DNA from: JBCBGF01 sp038526915
GTDB lineage: Bacteria; Pseudomonadota; Alphaproteobacteria; Rhodobacterales; Rhodobacteraceae
Reading direction: 5' to 3'
Assembly (NCBI GenBank): GCA_038526915.1
Contig: JBCBGF010000001.1
Coordinates: 310,001-374,000, forward strand
DNA: 64,000 nt
The translations under genes and the position numbers were made by a program. Every line of letters starts with the position of its first letter. Positions within the stretch are counted from its first letter, which is position 1. The notes under the pieces are model-generated. The model had not been told where the DNA came from and did not search any database. It saw only the letters and a list, made by a program, of their open reading frames with translations. This document shows, in pieces, positions 43,151 through 51,651 of this stretch.

Positions 43151-46100
43151 TCAAGATATGGTCGTCTCGCCCAGGGCCTTCATCACGATGTCGTTGGGAA
43201 GCGGCATAAGCGTGGCGGTGGCTGTCCAGAGAATGGCCAGCTCGATCCGGTGGTCGGGATAGATCTGCGTGAGAGCGGCGGTATAGGCCCCCATCTGACG
43301 CAGGAGGCCGTCGGGCACATCGTTTGGCGTAGTCGGGACGATGGCGTTGGATTTGAAATCGACGCAGAGGACGCGGGCCTCGTCGACAAGCAGGCGATCG
43401 ATCGCGCCGTGGATCCGGCGGTTGTCGAGTTCGGGCAGCGTGGCGGTGATATGCGCCTCGGCCAGGGCATCCGGCGCGAACAGGTGCGACAGGTGTGGGG
43501 CGTCCAGAAGCTGGCTCACCTCATCGGTTAGGGCGTAGGCCGCGTCTGCAGGTATGGCATCCTCGCCAAAGCTGAGCAGTGCTTCCCCCGTCTCGTGGCG
43601 GAGGGTCGGTGCCACAGCGGGGAGATGTTCCAACAGCAAGTGGATCTGCCGACCCCGGGCCAGCGCGTCTTCCTCGCTGCGCCCGGGATCGCCGGGCAAG
43701 GCCTTGGCACCGCCAAGGTCGGAGGGCGAGAGTGTCTTTGGCGTGGGCTCAGGGGGCGGTGCTGCGGTGGTGGCGCTGGGCGGAAGTGTTGCTGGCGGGG
43801 TGTCGGATCCGGTCGCATCGCGGTATTCTGCGGCGGGCCAGTCGGCCCGTTGGTGGCGACGCCCGGGCCCCGACGGCGCGTCTAGCTGGGTGGTTTCCAG
43901 CCGCGACAGACCCGCTTCGACCGTCCGATACCAGGTGCCGTCGGACGGATTATCATCCCCTGCCCCGCAGACGATCAGCCAGCTTTGGGCGCGGGTCATG
44001 GCGACGTAGAGCAAACGCTGGCGTTCCTGGCGGTCGGCCTCCTGCACCTGGGCCCGCACGGGCGCGAGGGTGTCGGGCGTGTCGTCCGCGCGCGGCCGCC
44101 AGTGGGCCACGCCGGACGGATCGCTCAGGATCTTGTCGCGCTCATTTGCCCGAGTCCGAAGGGTATCGGGCAGGATCACCACCGGTGCCTCCAGCCCTTT
44201 GGCGCCATGCACGGTCATCACGCGGATCTTCCCGCCTGCGGCCTCAAGCTGGCGTTTGACCTCAACATCTTCCCCATCGAGCCAGGCCAGAAACCCGGTC
44301 AGGCTGGGGGTTTCCTGAGCCTCGTATTGCAGGGCCTGGTTCAGAAGCTCGTCTATCCCATCCTCCGCCTCGGGCCCCAGCCGCGCGATCAGACGAGACC
44401 GGCCGCGATGGCGGATCAGGATGCGTTCAAGCAGGTCATAGGGGCGCAGAAAGTCAGCGGCGCGCGCGAGGTCCTGCAGCATGTCCCAGGTGTCGGGGTG
44501 AGCGTCCTTAGCCTTGCGCAGCGTCTCCCACAGAAACGGCTCATCCCGTCCGGCGGCGAGGGCGTAAAGCTCTTGCTCGGACCAACCAAAAAGGGGCGAT
44601 CTCAGGCTGGCGGCCAGGGACAGGCTGTCTTCGGGAAGGGCGAGAGAGGCTAAAAGCGCGGCCAGATCGCGAACCGCAAGTTCGCCCCCGATCTTGAGAC
44701 GGTCGGCCCCCGCGACGGCCAGCCCGGCGGCTTTGCAGGCGCGAATGATTCGGTGAAACAGCGCGTCCGCACCTTCGCGGGTCTGCACCAAGATCAGGAC
44801 ATCGCCTTCGGTCATCGGGCGGGGGCCGTCCTTGGGATGCGGGATCATGGTGCCAGCATCGATCAGCTGCCTGATCTCATCCGCGATCATGTCGGCCAAC
44901 ACATTCGCCGGGGCGTTGGGGGCGGGTTGATCCACCGGGTCGGTCCAGTCGCCATCGTCCACCGCGGCGGCCTTAGGCACGATGGGCCACAGATCGACGC
45001 GGCCTGGCATCTCGTCCCGGAAGGCGACGTGGCGGGTATCGTCGCCCAGACCCGGCACGCCTTCGAAGGTGGCATCGACCGCCTCCAAAACCGCTGTCGA
45101 GGATCGGAAGGAATGGCGCAGGTTCAGGCTCTGCAACCCACCCTCGGCCCGCAACCGATCTGCAAACCGCGCCTGCGTCCTGTCGAACGCCTCGGCATCG
45201 GCGCCTTGGAAGGAATAGATCGACTGTTTCTTGTCGCCGACGACGAACAGCGTGCGGGGCACATCTGCCCGCGCGCCTTCCCCGGTGCCGCGTTCCTGCG
45301 TCAACAGCTCGATGATCCGCCATTGTGCGGGGCTGGTATCCTGGGACTCGTCCACCAGTACGTGATCGATCCCGCCGTCCAGACGATAGAGCACCCAGGC
45401 CGCAACAGACGGATCACTGAGCAGCGCGGTGCTGCGCAGGATCAGATCATCGAAATCCAGCCATCCGCGCGCGGATTTCGCGTCCTCGTAGGCCGGCAGG
45501 AAGGCCTGGGCGAAGGCGTGCAGGGCCAGGGTTTTCTCTGCAGCAGCGAGGCCGAGGCGGAGAGGGCGCAGGGTTTCTACCGTGTCCATCAGCGCATCGA
45601 GGCGTTGGAAAAGTGCGGGATGCGCCTCGCGGGTTTTCTTGGTGGGGATTTTGCCGGCTTTGGAACCGAAAGGTGTCTTGGTGTTCTTGCCGGTCAGGAA
45701 AGCGCCTTCCAGAACGGGGAGATGTGCGGCCCCAAGCGTAGCTCTGGCGAGCGGCGCCAGCTTGAGGCCGAGCTTTTCGTCATTCGATGACCCCATACGC
45801 AGGATTGGCACCGCGTCGGCTAGGACTTGGGAGGCATCGGCGTCGGCCAGCGCTGCGGCAATATCCGCCCAGTCGGCGTTGGGTGGCAGATCGTATAGGG
45901 CCAGCGCCTTTTGCCGGGTCAGCGGCGTCTCAAACGATGTGCGGGTCTTGGCCACCTCTTTGGCCAGATCGATCAAATCATCCCCGCTCACGTGGCGCGC
46001 GATGCCGGCAACCACATCGCCTTGATCACCATCGGCCAGCGCGTCCAGCACATCCGCGATCAGATGCGACTGGGCCGAATCGTCCATTTCGGTGAACCCC

Positions 46101-46519
46101 AGTGCCACCCCCGCCTCCAGCGGGAACTGGCGCAGAAGGGCGGCGCAGAAGGAATGGATCGTCTGGATCTTCAGCCCGCCGGGTGTCTCAATGGCACGGG
46201 CAAAGAGCGTTCGGGCATCGCCCAGATCGCCCAGATCGCGAACGCCCAGCCCCTGAAGCTCACCCCTCAACTCGCCGTCGGCCAGCATCGACCACGCGCC
46301 AAGCCGTTGAAACAGGCGGTTCTGCATCTCACTGGCCGCGGCCTTGGTGTAGGTGAGGCACAGGATGTTGCCGGGATCGACACCGTTCAACAAAAGCCGC
46401 GCCACCCGGTCGGTCAGAACGCGCGTCTTGCCGGACCCCGCATTGGCCGAGAGCCACGTGGAACTGGCCGGGTCAGCGGCGCGGTTCTGCGCCTGGGTGG
46501 CGGGGTGCAGCGCGGTCAT
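43151..46519 (-). CDS. addA: Double-strand break repair helicase-nuclease AddA
   Basis: 1122 residues. UvrD-like helicase with a C-terminal nuclease; with AddB it resects double-strand breaks and loads RecA (alphaproteobacterial RecBCD replacement). Walker A SANAGSGKTRVLTDRVA at about 24-40, motif II with VLVDESQDTSPAQW, motif IV/VI VMTVHGAKGLEAPVV and LLYVAMTRAQ. The nuclease core GAIDRLLVDEARVLCVDFKS lies near residue 1050. The start overlaps addB as ATGA. Confidence 0.96.
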   Translation of the reverse strand: MTALHPATQAQNRAADPASSTWLSANAGSGKTRVLTDRVARLLLNGVDPGNILCLTYTKAAASEMQNRLFQRLGAWSMLADGELRGELQGLGVRDLGDLGDARTLFARAIETPGGLKIQTIHSFCAALLRQFPLEAGVALGFTEMDDSAQSHLIADVLDALADGDQGDVVAGIARHVSGDDLIDLAKEVAKTRTSFETPLTRQKALALYDLPPNADWADIAAALADADASQVLADAVPILRMGSSNDEKLGLKLAPLARATLGAAHLPVLEGAFLTGKNTKTPFGSKAGKIPTKKTREAHPALFQRLDALMDTVETLRPLRLGLAAAEKTLALHAFAQAFLPAYEDAKSARGWLDFDDLILRSTALLSDPSVAAWVLYRLDGGIDHVLVDESQDTSPAQWRIIELLTQERGTGEGARADVPRTLFVVGDKKQSIYSFQGADAEAFDRTQARFADRLRAEGGLQSLNLRHSFRSSTAVLEAVDATFEGVPGLGDDTRHVAFRDEMPGRVDLWPIVPKAAAVDDGDWTDPVDQPAPNAPANVLADMIADEIRQLIDAGTMIPHPKDGPRPMTEGDVLILVQTREGADALFHRIIRACKAAGLAVAGADRLKIGGELAVRDLAALLASLALPEDSLSLAASLRSPLFGWSEQELYALAAGRDEPFLWETLRKAKDAHPDTWDMLQDLARAADFLRPYDLLERILIRHRGRSRLIARLGPEAEDGIDELLNQALQYEAQETPSLTGFLAWLDGEDVEVKRQLEAAGGKIRVMTVHGAKGLEAPVVILPDTLRTRANERDKILSDPSGVAHWRPRADDTPDTLAPVRAQVQEADRQERQRLLYVAMTRAQSWLIVCGAGDDNPSDGTWYRTVEAGLSRLETTQLDAPSGPGRRHQRADWPAAEYRDATGSDTPPATLPPSATTAAPPPEPTPKTLSPSDLGGAKALPGDPGRSEEDALARGRQIHLLLEHLPAVAPTLRHETGEALLSFGEDAIPADAAYALTDEVSQLLDAPHLSHLFAPDALAEAHITATLPELDNRRIHGAIDRLLVDEARVLCVDFKSNAIVPTTPNDVPDGLLRQMGAYTAALTQIYPDHRIELAILWTATATLMPLPNDIVMKALGETTIS

Positions 46520-49461
46520 CCGACATCCTCAGGCGTGGTTTCCGCGCTGTCGTCCCATTCGCCAAAGCGGGCGAGGTGGTCATAATCGCCCTCGAACCGC
46601 ACCTTTTGCATGGCCCGGCGCGCGGTATATCCGCTTGACCGGCTTTGATACCGGCGGATCAGACGGATGAGACCGGCCCGGACCGATGCGGTTGCAAAGG
46701 TGCGCTCAGGCGTATCGATCAGGGGGTACGGTGCGAATGTCGGATCGGAGCCCAGCCCGATATAGGCGACATGATCCACCGGTGCGGCGGGGATACCGTC
46801 GAACCCGCCCGCCTCGGCAATCACCGCTTCAAGCAGCAGCTGTTTGTCGAAGGCTTGCATGACGCGGGGTGTCGGAGGGGGGCCTGTCTTGTAGTCAAGG
46901 ATCACCAGTCGCCCGTCACCCAACCGATCAATCCGGTCGGCGATACAATGCAGGGTGAAGCCGATCTCATCAAAGGTGACTTCTCCCCGGCATTCGGACG
47001 CCACAAAAGACACGCTGCGCCTGCGCCGGGTTTCGAGATCGAGGAACCAGTCGGTGATTTCCGTGATCCGCGCTTGCCATAGCCGCCGTGCGACAGGCCA
47101 GGGCACGCGGTCGGCAAGCACGCGCTCTGCCGTTTCAGACAGGCGTTCCGCGGCACCGTCAGGATCGAACGTGTCGCCCACAAAAGCATCGAACACCGCG
47201 TGTAGGACATTGCCGCGGACCAGTGCATCGGCCTGCGGGCGCAGCGGGCCGATTACCGGCAGGCCCAGGATATGACGCGCGTAGATCGCATAGGGATCGC
47301 GGATCAGGCGCTGGATCGCGGTGACCGACAGCTTGGTTGGCCGCGCGGCGACGGGGGGCCGGGGCGACGGGCGGGGTGCCGGTGGCTGTGGGGCCTCAAG
47401 ATCAAGCGCGCGGGCCCGGTCCACCCAGACTTGCCCTCGCGCCCGCATCGCCTTTAACGCGCGCTTGCCGCCCTGGTCGGGCAAGCCGTCGAGCAGGTTG
47501 GTCAGCCGGTTGAGCCAGCGCGACGGCACCGGTTCCACATCCCCGCTGCGCACCGCGCGCGAGATCACGACATCGGGTGCGGCGATGGCCTGTTGATAGT
47601 CATGAGCAGACAGGCCCACCTGACGTTCGGGCAAAAGCAGCCCGGCCTCGCGCCGCATCGCCCGGTTGAGCCAGGGATCCGGCGCGGCGAGGCTGGGCCA
47701 GATACCATCGTTCAGACCCCCGAGGATCACCAGATCGGCCCCCTGCACCCGCGCCTCCAGCGTGCCCCAGATCATGACGCCGGGATGCGGGCGGACGGGA
47801 TCGCGGACATCCTGCCGGTTCAAGAGCGTGCGCAAGAGATCCTCGAACTCGGTCGCGTGCATGGTGCCGCCTGCCCCGGCTTCACGCGCAAGATCGTCCA
47901 TCGCCGCCCGCGCCGTGCGGCCCGCGGCCTCCAGCCACAGCGCGCTATTGCCCCCCTCGGGGCCGGCGGCGATCTGTTCCGCGCGGGACAAAAGCGCCTC
48001 GACATGGGTCTGAAGCGCGTGTGGCCGGGGATCCTCTGCCTCAAGAAGGGCGTCCGCCACCCAGGCGCACCACGTCGTAATCCGCGGGTCGTCTGACGTT
48101 TTTCGGAACGCATCAAGGGTTGCACGCGTTGGAAACGGTGCGCCTGCCTTGCGGATCCAAAGCTCAAGGTTGCGGGTGAAGATCAGATGCTGGCCCCGGT
48201 CGCCGCCCGTGGCGGTCAGGGGGTGTTTCAGGAGAACCAGCAGCGCCTCGGACGTGATCTTTTGCGGGGCGAGCGCCGCGACATGGCGCAAGAACCGCCC
48301 CGGCGCGGAGAGCGCCAGCGGTCGGCCCGCACTGTCGTCGGGCTCGATCCCCCATCGGTCGAGCATGGCGGTGACGCGCCGCCCCAGCATCCGGTCGGGT
48401 GTGATCAGCGCGACGGTGCGGTCGGCCTCCAGCGCATCGCGCATCATCAGGGCGATCGCGGTGGCTTCGTGCCGGTCGGACGGGGCCTCGAGCAGGGCAA
48501 CGCCCGCCATCGCGAGGTCCAGATCTCGCAGTTTGGCCCCTTCGCTCAGCCACTGGTTTGTCACCGGCGCGGGCCGCAAGGACAGCGAGACGAGCGCATT
48601 GCGTGCAGGTGCCGGTGCGGCGTGCGCCGTCCAGGGTGGGACGCGGGTGGCCAGTAGATCAAGCCGATCCAAGAGCGCAGCAAACCGGTACTGGGGGTGG
48701 TCTTCCTGTGTCGGGTCGGCCTTGAGCCGCTCCCAGATCGCGTCCGGCATATCGAAGTCATAGCCCGGCAATACCACCGCCCCGTGGGGAAGCTGGGCCA
48801 CTGCATCCATCAATAGCGCAGTGGTCCCGCGTGACCCGGTGGTGCCGGCCATGATCACCGGATGGTCCGGCGGCGCCTCCTGCCACCGGGCAATCAGGGC
48901 CTCGATCACCAGGCGTTGACGCGCCTCAGGATCGGGCGCGTCAGTGCCCGAGGCCGCCAGATACGCCTCGACAATGCCGATAAATCTGAGGCTGCGGGCC
49001 CAATGAGCCGAATGGCGTGAGACGTCGAGGGTGCGAAGCGTGTCGAAACTCACCCCCTCGCCCTGCATTTCGTCCATCAGCGTCGCCAGACTGTCGGCCA
49101 GATCAAATGCGGCAGAGCCCGGCGCAAGATCGGGCTGGACGGCGATCAGTTCGCTGACGAGTTGCGCCAGTTCCAGCCGGCGGCGCAAGGGGGACACCGA
49201 CGGTGGCAGCCCGGCCACGGGCGTGTTGCGCCCGATATCCGACACGACGTCGATGCGTGGCAGAAGACGGGCCGGTCCCGCGTCAAACAGGCTGCGCAGG
49301 CGGCGTTGCATCCGGCGGGTGTTGACGAAGATCTGGACCCGCGCCCAATCGGCGGGGCCGGCGCCCTCCAGACGCGCGGCCAACCCCTCAACCAGGGCTT
49401 TCGGGAAATCGGCGCCCGGCGGCAGGCCAAAGATCCGGGGGGTGTCGGAGGGTTCAAACAC
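46516..49461 (-). CDS. addB: Double-strand break repair protein AddB
   Basis: 981 residues from the GTG at 49461, which overlaps the murU stop by 8 bases and yields MFEPSDTPRIFGLPPGADFPKAL; the frame continues to 49539 inside murU. The inactivated helicase scaffold contributes Chi-like recognition in other AddAB proteins. C-terminal RecB-type nuclease: ISVTAIQRLIRDPYAIYARHIL, then ADRIDRLGDGRLVILDYKTG with the catalytic Asp/Lys. Forms the heterodimer with the overlapping addA product. Confidence 0.95.
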   Translation of the reverse strand: MFEPSDTPRIFGLPPGADFPKALVEGLAARLEGAGPADWARVQIFVNTRRMQRRLRSLFDAGPARLLPRIDVVSDIGRNTPVAGLPPSVSPLRRRLELAQLVSELIAVQPDLAPGSAAFDLADSLATLMDEMQGEGVSFDTLRTLDVSRHSAHWARSLRFIGIVEAYLAASGTDAPDPEARQRLVIEALIARWQEAPPDHPVIMAGTTGSRGTTALLMDAVAQLPHGAVVLPGYDFDMPDAIWERLKADPTQEDHPQYRFAALLDRLDLLATRVPPWTAHAAPAPARNALVSLSLRPAPVTNQWLSEGAKLRDLDLAMAGVALLEAPSDRHEATAIALMMRDALEADRTVALITPDRMLGRRVTAMLDRWGIEPDDSAGRPLALSAPGRFLRHVAALAPQKITSEALLVLLKHPLTATGGDRGQHLIFTRNLELWIRKAGAPFPTRATLDAFRKTSDDPRITTWCAWVADALLEAEDPRPHALQTHVEALLSRAEQIAAGPEGGNSALWLEAAGRTARAAMDDLAREAGAGGTMHATEFEDLLRTLLNRQDVRDPVRPHPGVMIWGTLEARVQGADLVILGGLNDGIWPSLAAPDPWLNRAMRREAGLLLPERQVGLSAHDYQQAIAAPDVVISRAVRSGDVEPVPSRWLNRLTNLLDGLPDQGGKRALKAMRARGQVWVDRARALDLEAPQPPAPRPSPRPPVAARPTKLSVTAIQRLIRDPYAIYARHILGLPVIGPLRPQADALVRGNVLHAVFDAFVGDTFDPDGAAERLSETAERVLADRVPWPVARRLWQARITEITDWFLDLETRRRRSVSFVASECRGEVTFDEIGFTLHCIADRIDRLGDGRLVILDYKTGPPPTPRVMQAFDKQLLLEAVIAEAGGFDGIPAAPVDHVAYIGLGSDPTFAPYPLIDTPERTFATASVRAGLIRLIRRYQSRSSGYTARRAMQKVRFEGDYDHLARFGEWDDSAETTPEDVG

Positions 49462-50140
49462 GGGCCAGCATCCGTTCGGCCTCAGCAATGCCATCCGGGT
49501 GGCCAACATCGCACCAGTGGCCGGGGTAGACGGTGCCAAACAGTCTCTGTTCCGCCGCGATATCGGTCCAGACCCGGTTCAAGGAAAACACGGTATCGGG
49601 AATTTGTGCAACGAGATCGGTCTTGATGATCTGCGCACCGGAATAGACATAATCCCCGGACCGGGTCAGCCGCCCCTCCCCGTCCATATCGAAATCCCCG
49701 CCGGTCTGCCGCCCATGGGCGCGAGAGATCGGGATTTGCAGAAGGAGGGCATCCATCACCTCAGGGTCCCAGGCCGCGGCCAGAGTGTCGAGCGGGTTCG
49801 GACCCGCCCAGACCGCGTCTGAGTTCAGGGTAAACACCGGGTCCGCCGATAGAAGGGATGCAGCATTCTTCAAACCCCCGCCGGTATCGAGGAGGTCGGG
49901 TTGTTCCTCGATCACGGTGACATCGCGATCCGATAGGTACTGCGTGATCTGGCTGGACAGGTAGTGGGCGTTGACGACGACGCGGGGGATCGCAGCCTCT
50001 TCTGCAAAGGCCAGTGCGTGATCGATCAGCGGCTTGCCTGCCACCGGGATCAGGGGCTTGGGCCGGTTGGCCGTCATCGCGCGCATCCGCGTGCCGAACC
50101 CGGCGGCGAAGATCATCAGGGCGTCGGGAGCGTGCCGCAT
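49454..50140 (-). CDS. murU: N-acetylmuramate alpha-1-phosphate uridylyltransferase (MurU-like)
   Basis: 228 residues. Nucleotidyltransferase fold: MIFAAGFGTRMRAMT (UTP-binding G-loop), NRPKPLIPVAGKPL, LLDTGGGLKNA, LNSDAVW (metal Asp) and YPGHWCDVGHPDGIAEAE. Next to the sugar kinase AmgK it forms the salvage route that turns recovered MurNAc into UDP-MurNAc, bypassing de novo synthesis and fosfomycin block in Pseudomonas. The assignment rests on the motif set plus the neighbour. Overlaps amgK by 25 bases. Confidence 0.85.
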   Translation of the reverse strand: MRHAPDALMIFAAGFGTRMRAMTANRPKPLIPVAGKPLIDHALAFAEEAAIPRVVVNAHYLSSQITQYLSDRDVTVIEEQPDLLDTGGGLKNAASLLSADPVFTLNSDAVWAGPNPLDTLAAAWDPEVMDALLLQIPISRAHGRQTGGDFDMDGEGRLTRSGDYVYSGAQIIKTDLVAQIPDTVFSLNRVWTDIAAEQRLFGTVYPGHWCDVGHPDGIAEAERMLARV

Positions 50141-51120
50141 GACGTTCTCAGGTCTGATAGGAAGGATTGGGTGGGTTTGGGCAAAAGCGCTGAAACAGTG
50201 TCTGTTAGGCCATGATCACCGTAATCTGCGAGCGCTGTCTGCAACTGCCCCCAGACGCGTGGGATCAGATCGATGTAAGTGGCCTTGCCATCGCGGGTGC
50301 TGAGCCGCGCGAAGACGCCGAGGATCCGAAGGGTGCGCTGGACCCGAAGGATTGCCACGTCGCGGACGCATGCGTCCCGGTCTTGTCCGGTGGCATCAGC
50401 GTAGCGCGCGATCAGGCGGTCTGCGAGTTCCGGCGCCACATCGCGGCGCGCATCGGCGATGAGCGATGCCAGATCGTAGGCCCCAGGCCCTGCCACCGCG
50501 TCCTGAAAGTCGAGAAGCCCGATCCGGGCCGACCCGGTGCGCGACGGCAGCCAGATCAGGTTTTCGGCGTGAAAGTCGCGCAGCAGGAGAACCGATGGCG
50601 TTGCGTCGAGCGCTTGAAGGGCAGCGTTCAATGTGTCGCGTAGGATCGCGGCCGATTTTGGTTCGGTTGTGCGCGCGTAGGCCGTCACCGCCAGCGTGGC
50701 CTGGTCTGCCATGACGGCGCTTGTAAAGCGCGGTGCCCATTGTGGTGCCGGGTGTTGGTGCAGATCCACCAGGGTGTCGACAATTGCGTCGTATATCTCC
50801 GGCTCAAGCCCCGGGCTGGACTGGCAGACATGCGCGACGATCGCATCCCCGAGATCTTCCAGCAGCATCAGCTCGACCCCTTCCTCATGGGCTAGAATGC
50901 GCGGGGCGCTGAAGCCGAGGTCGGTCAGATGTTCCGCCACTTGGGCAAAGCGCACGGTGTCCTGGGTCGGATCATCCATCAAAACAGCACGGTCACCGGA
51001 TTGCGTCGTCAGGCGCAGGTATTGGCGCGACGACGCATCGCCTGCCAAGGCAACCCGTTCGGCCCCCAGCCACTCTGTGGCGCGCAGAAATCTGTCGATC
51101 TCGGTCGCGCGGTCAGTCAT
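50116..51120 (-). CDS. amgK: N-acetylmuramate/N-acetylglucosamine 1-kinase (AmgK-like)
   Basis: 334 residues. Aminoglycoside-phosphotransferase fold: ATP-binding GDASSRQYLRL near the N-terminus, MLLEDLGD hinge, catalytic loop LLLRDFHAENLIW and metal Asp in LLDFQDAVAGPGAYDL. AmgK phosphorylates the anomeric position of MurNAc/GlcNAc, the step before MurU. Enzymes of this fold include many unrelated kinases, but the murU neighbour supports this one. Overlaps tsaE by 8 bases. Confidence 0.86.
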   Translation of the reverse strand: MTDRATEIDRFLRATEWLGAERVALAGDASSRQYLRLTTQSGDRAVLMDDPTQDTVRFAQVAEHLTDLGFSAPRILAHEEGVELMLLEDLGDAIVAHVCQSSPGLEPEIYDAIVDTLVDLHQHPAPQWAPRFTSAVMADQATLAVTAYARTTEPKSAAILRDTLNAALQALDATPSVLLLRDFHAENLIWLPSRTGSARIGLLDFQDAVAGPGAYDLASLIADARRDVAPELADRLIARYADATGQDRDACVRDVAILRVQRTLRILGVFARLSTRDGKATYIDLIPRVWGQLQTALADYGDHGLTDTVSALLPKPTQSFLSDLRTSCGTLPTP

Positions 51121-51610
51121 GCGGGACCTGCACCGACTGGGAAGCAGCAGCGATCACGGACGCCCAGCGGGAGGGCCCGGTGAAGTGCAAAACACGCGCG
51201 TTGTCCGACGTCTCAGCAAACTCAATGGTCAAGGCATCCGTGGGCGCAAGGTCGCCCAAAAGCTCAGGCCATTCGATGAGGCAGATGGATGTGGCAAACG
51301 CCTCATCCAGACCGAGTTCGGCCAGATCGGGGGCAGCATTCAGGCGGTAGAGATCGGCATGCCACAGCTCAACCGAGCCGTCCGAGTACGTCTGGACCAG
51401 TGTGAATGTGGGCGACGGGACGTCTTCGTATAGGCCCACATCGGCGAGGCGTTTCTGGATCAAAGACCGGGCAAACAGGGTCTTTCCTGCCCCAATTCCC
51501 CCTTTCAAAAGCAGCGTGTCGCCTGGCCCCAGATGCCTGGCCAGCGCTGCTGCAAAGCCTGCGGTCGCGTCGGGTGTTGGGCAAGTCAGGGGGGCGAATG
51601 CGTCGGACAT
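51113..51610 (-). CDS. tsaE: tRNA threonylcarbamoyladenosine biosynthesis ATPase TsaE
   Basis: 165 residues from the ATG at 51610; the frame to 51751 runs into the PAS-protein gene. P-loop KGGIGAGKTLFARSL (36-50), SPTFTLVQTY and the HADLYRL motif near residue 95, and LIEWPELL. It helps TsaB-TsaD make t6A at position 37 of ANN-reading tRNAs; the 3' end of tsaD closes this window. First of the overlapping chain tsaE-amgK-murU-addB-addA. Confidence 0.94.
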   Translation of the reverse strand: MSDAFAPLTCPTPDATAGFAAALARHLGPGDTLLLKGGIGAGKTLFARSLIQKRLADVGLYEDVPSPTFTLVQTYSDGSVELWHADLYRLNAAPDLAELGLDEAFATSICLIEWPELLGDLAPTDALTIEFAETSDNARVLHFTGPSRWASVIAAASQSVQVPHD

Positions 51611-51651
51611 GGCGCGACTGTGGCGCTGGCGCCCGCCCGCCGCAAGCCCGA

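Noticed and set aside
44753..45790. 345-codon open frame opposite addA
   Set aside because: Lies wholly inside addA on the other strand, with no motif of its own.
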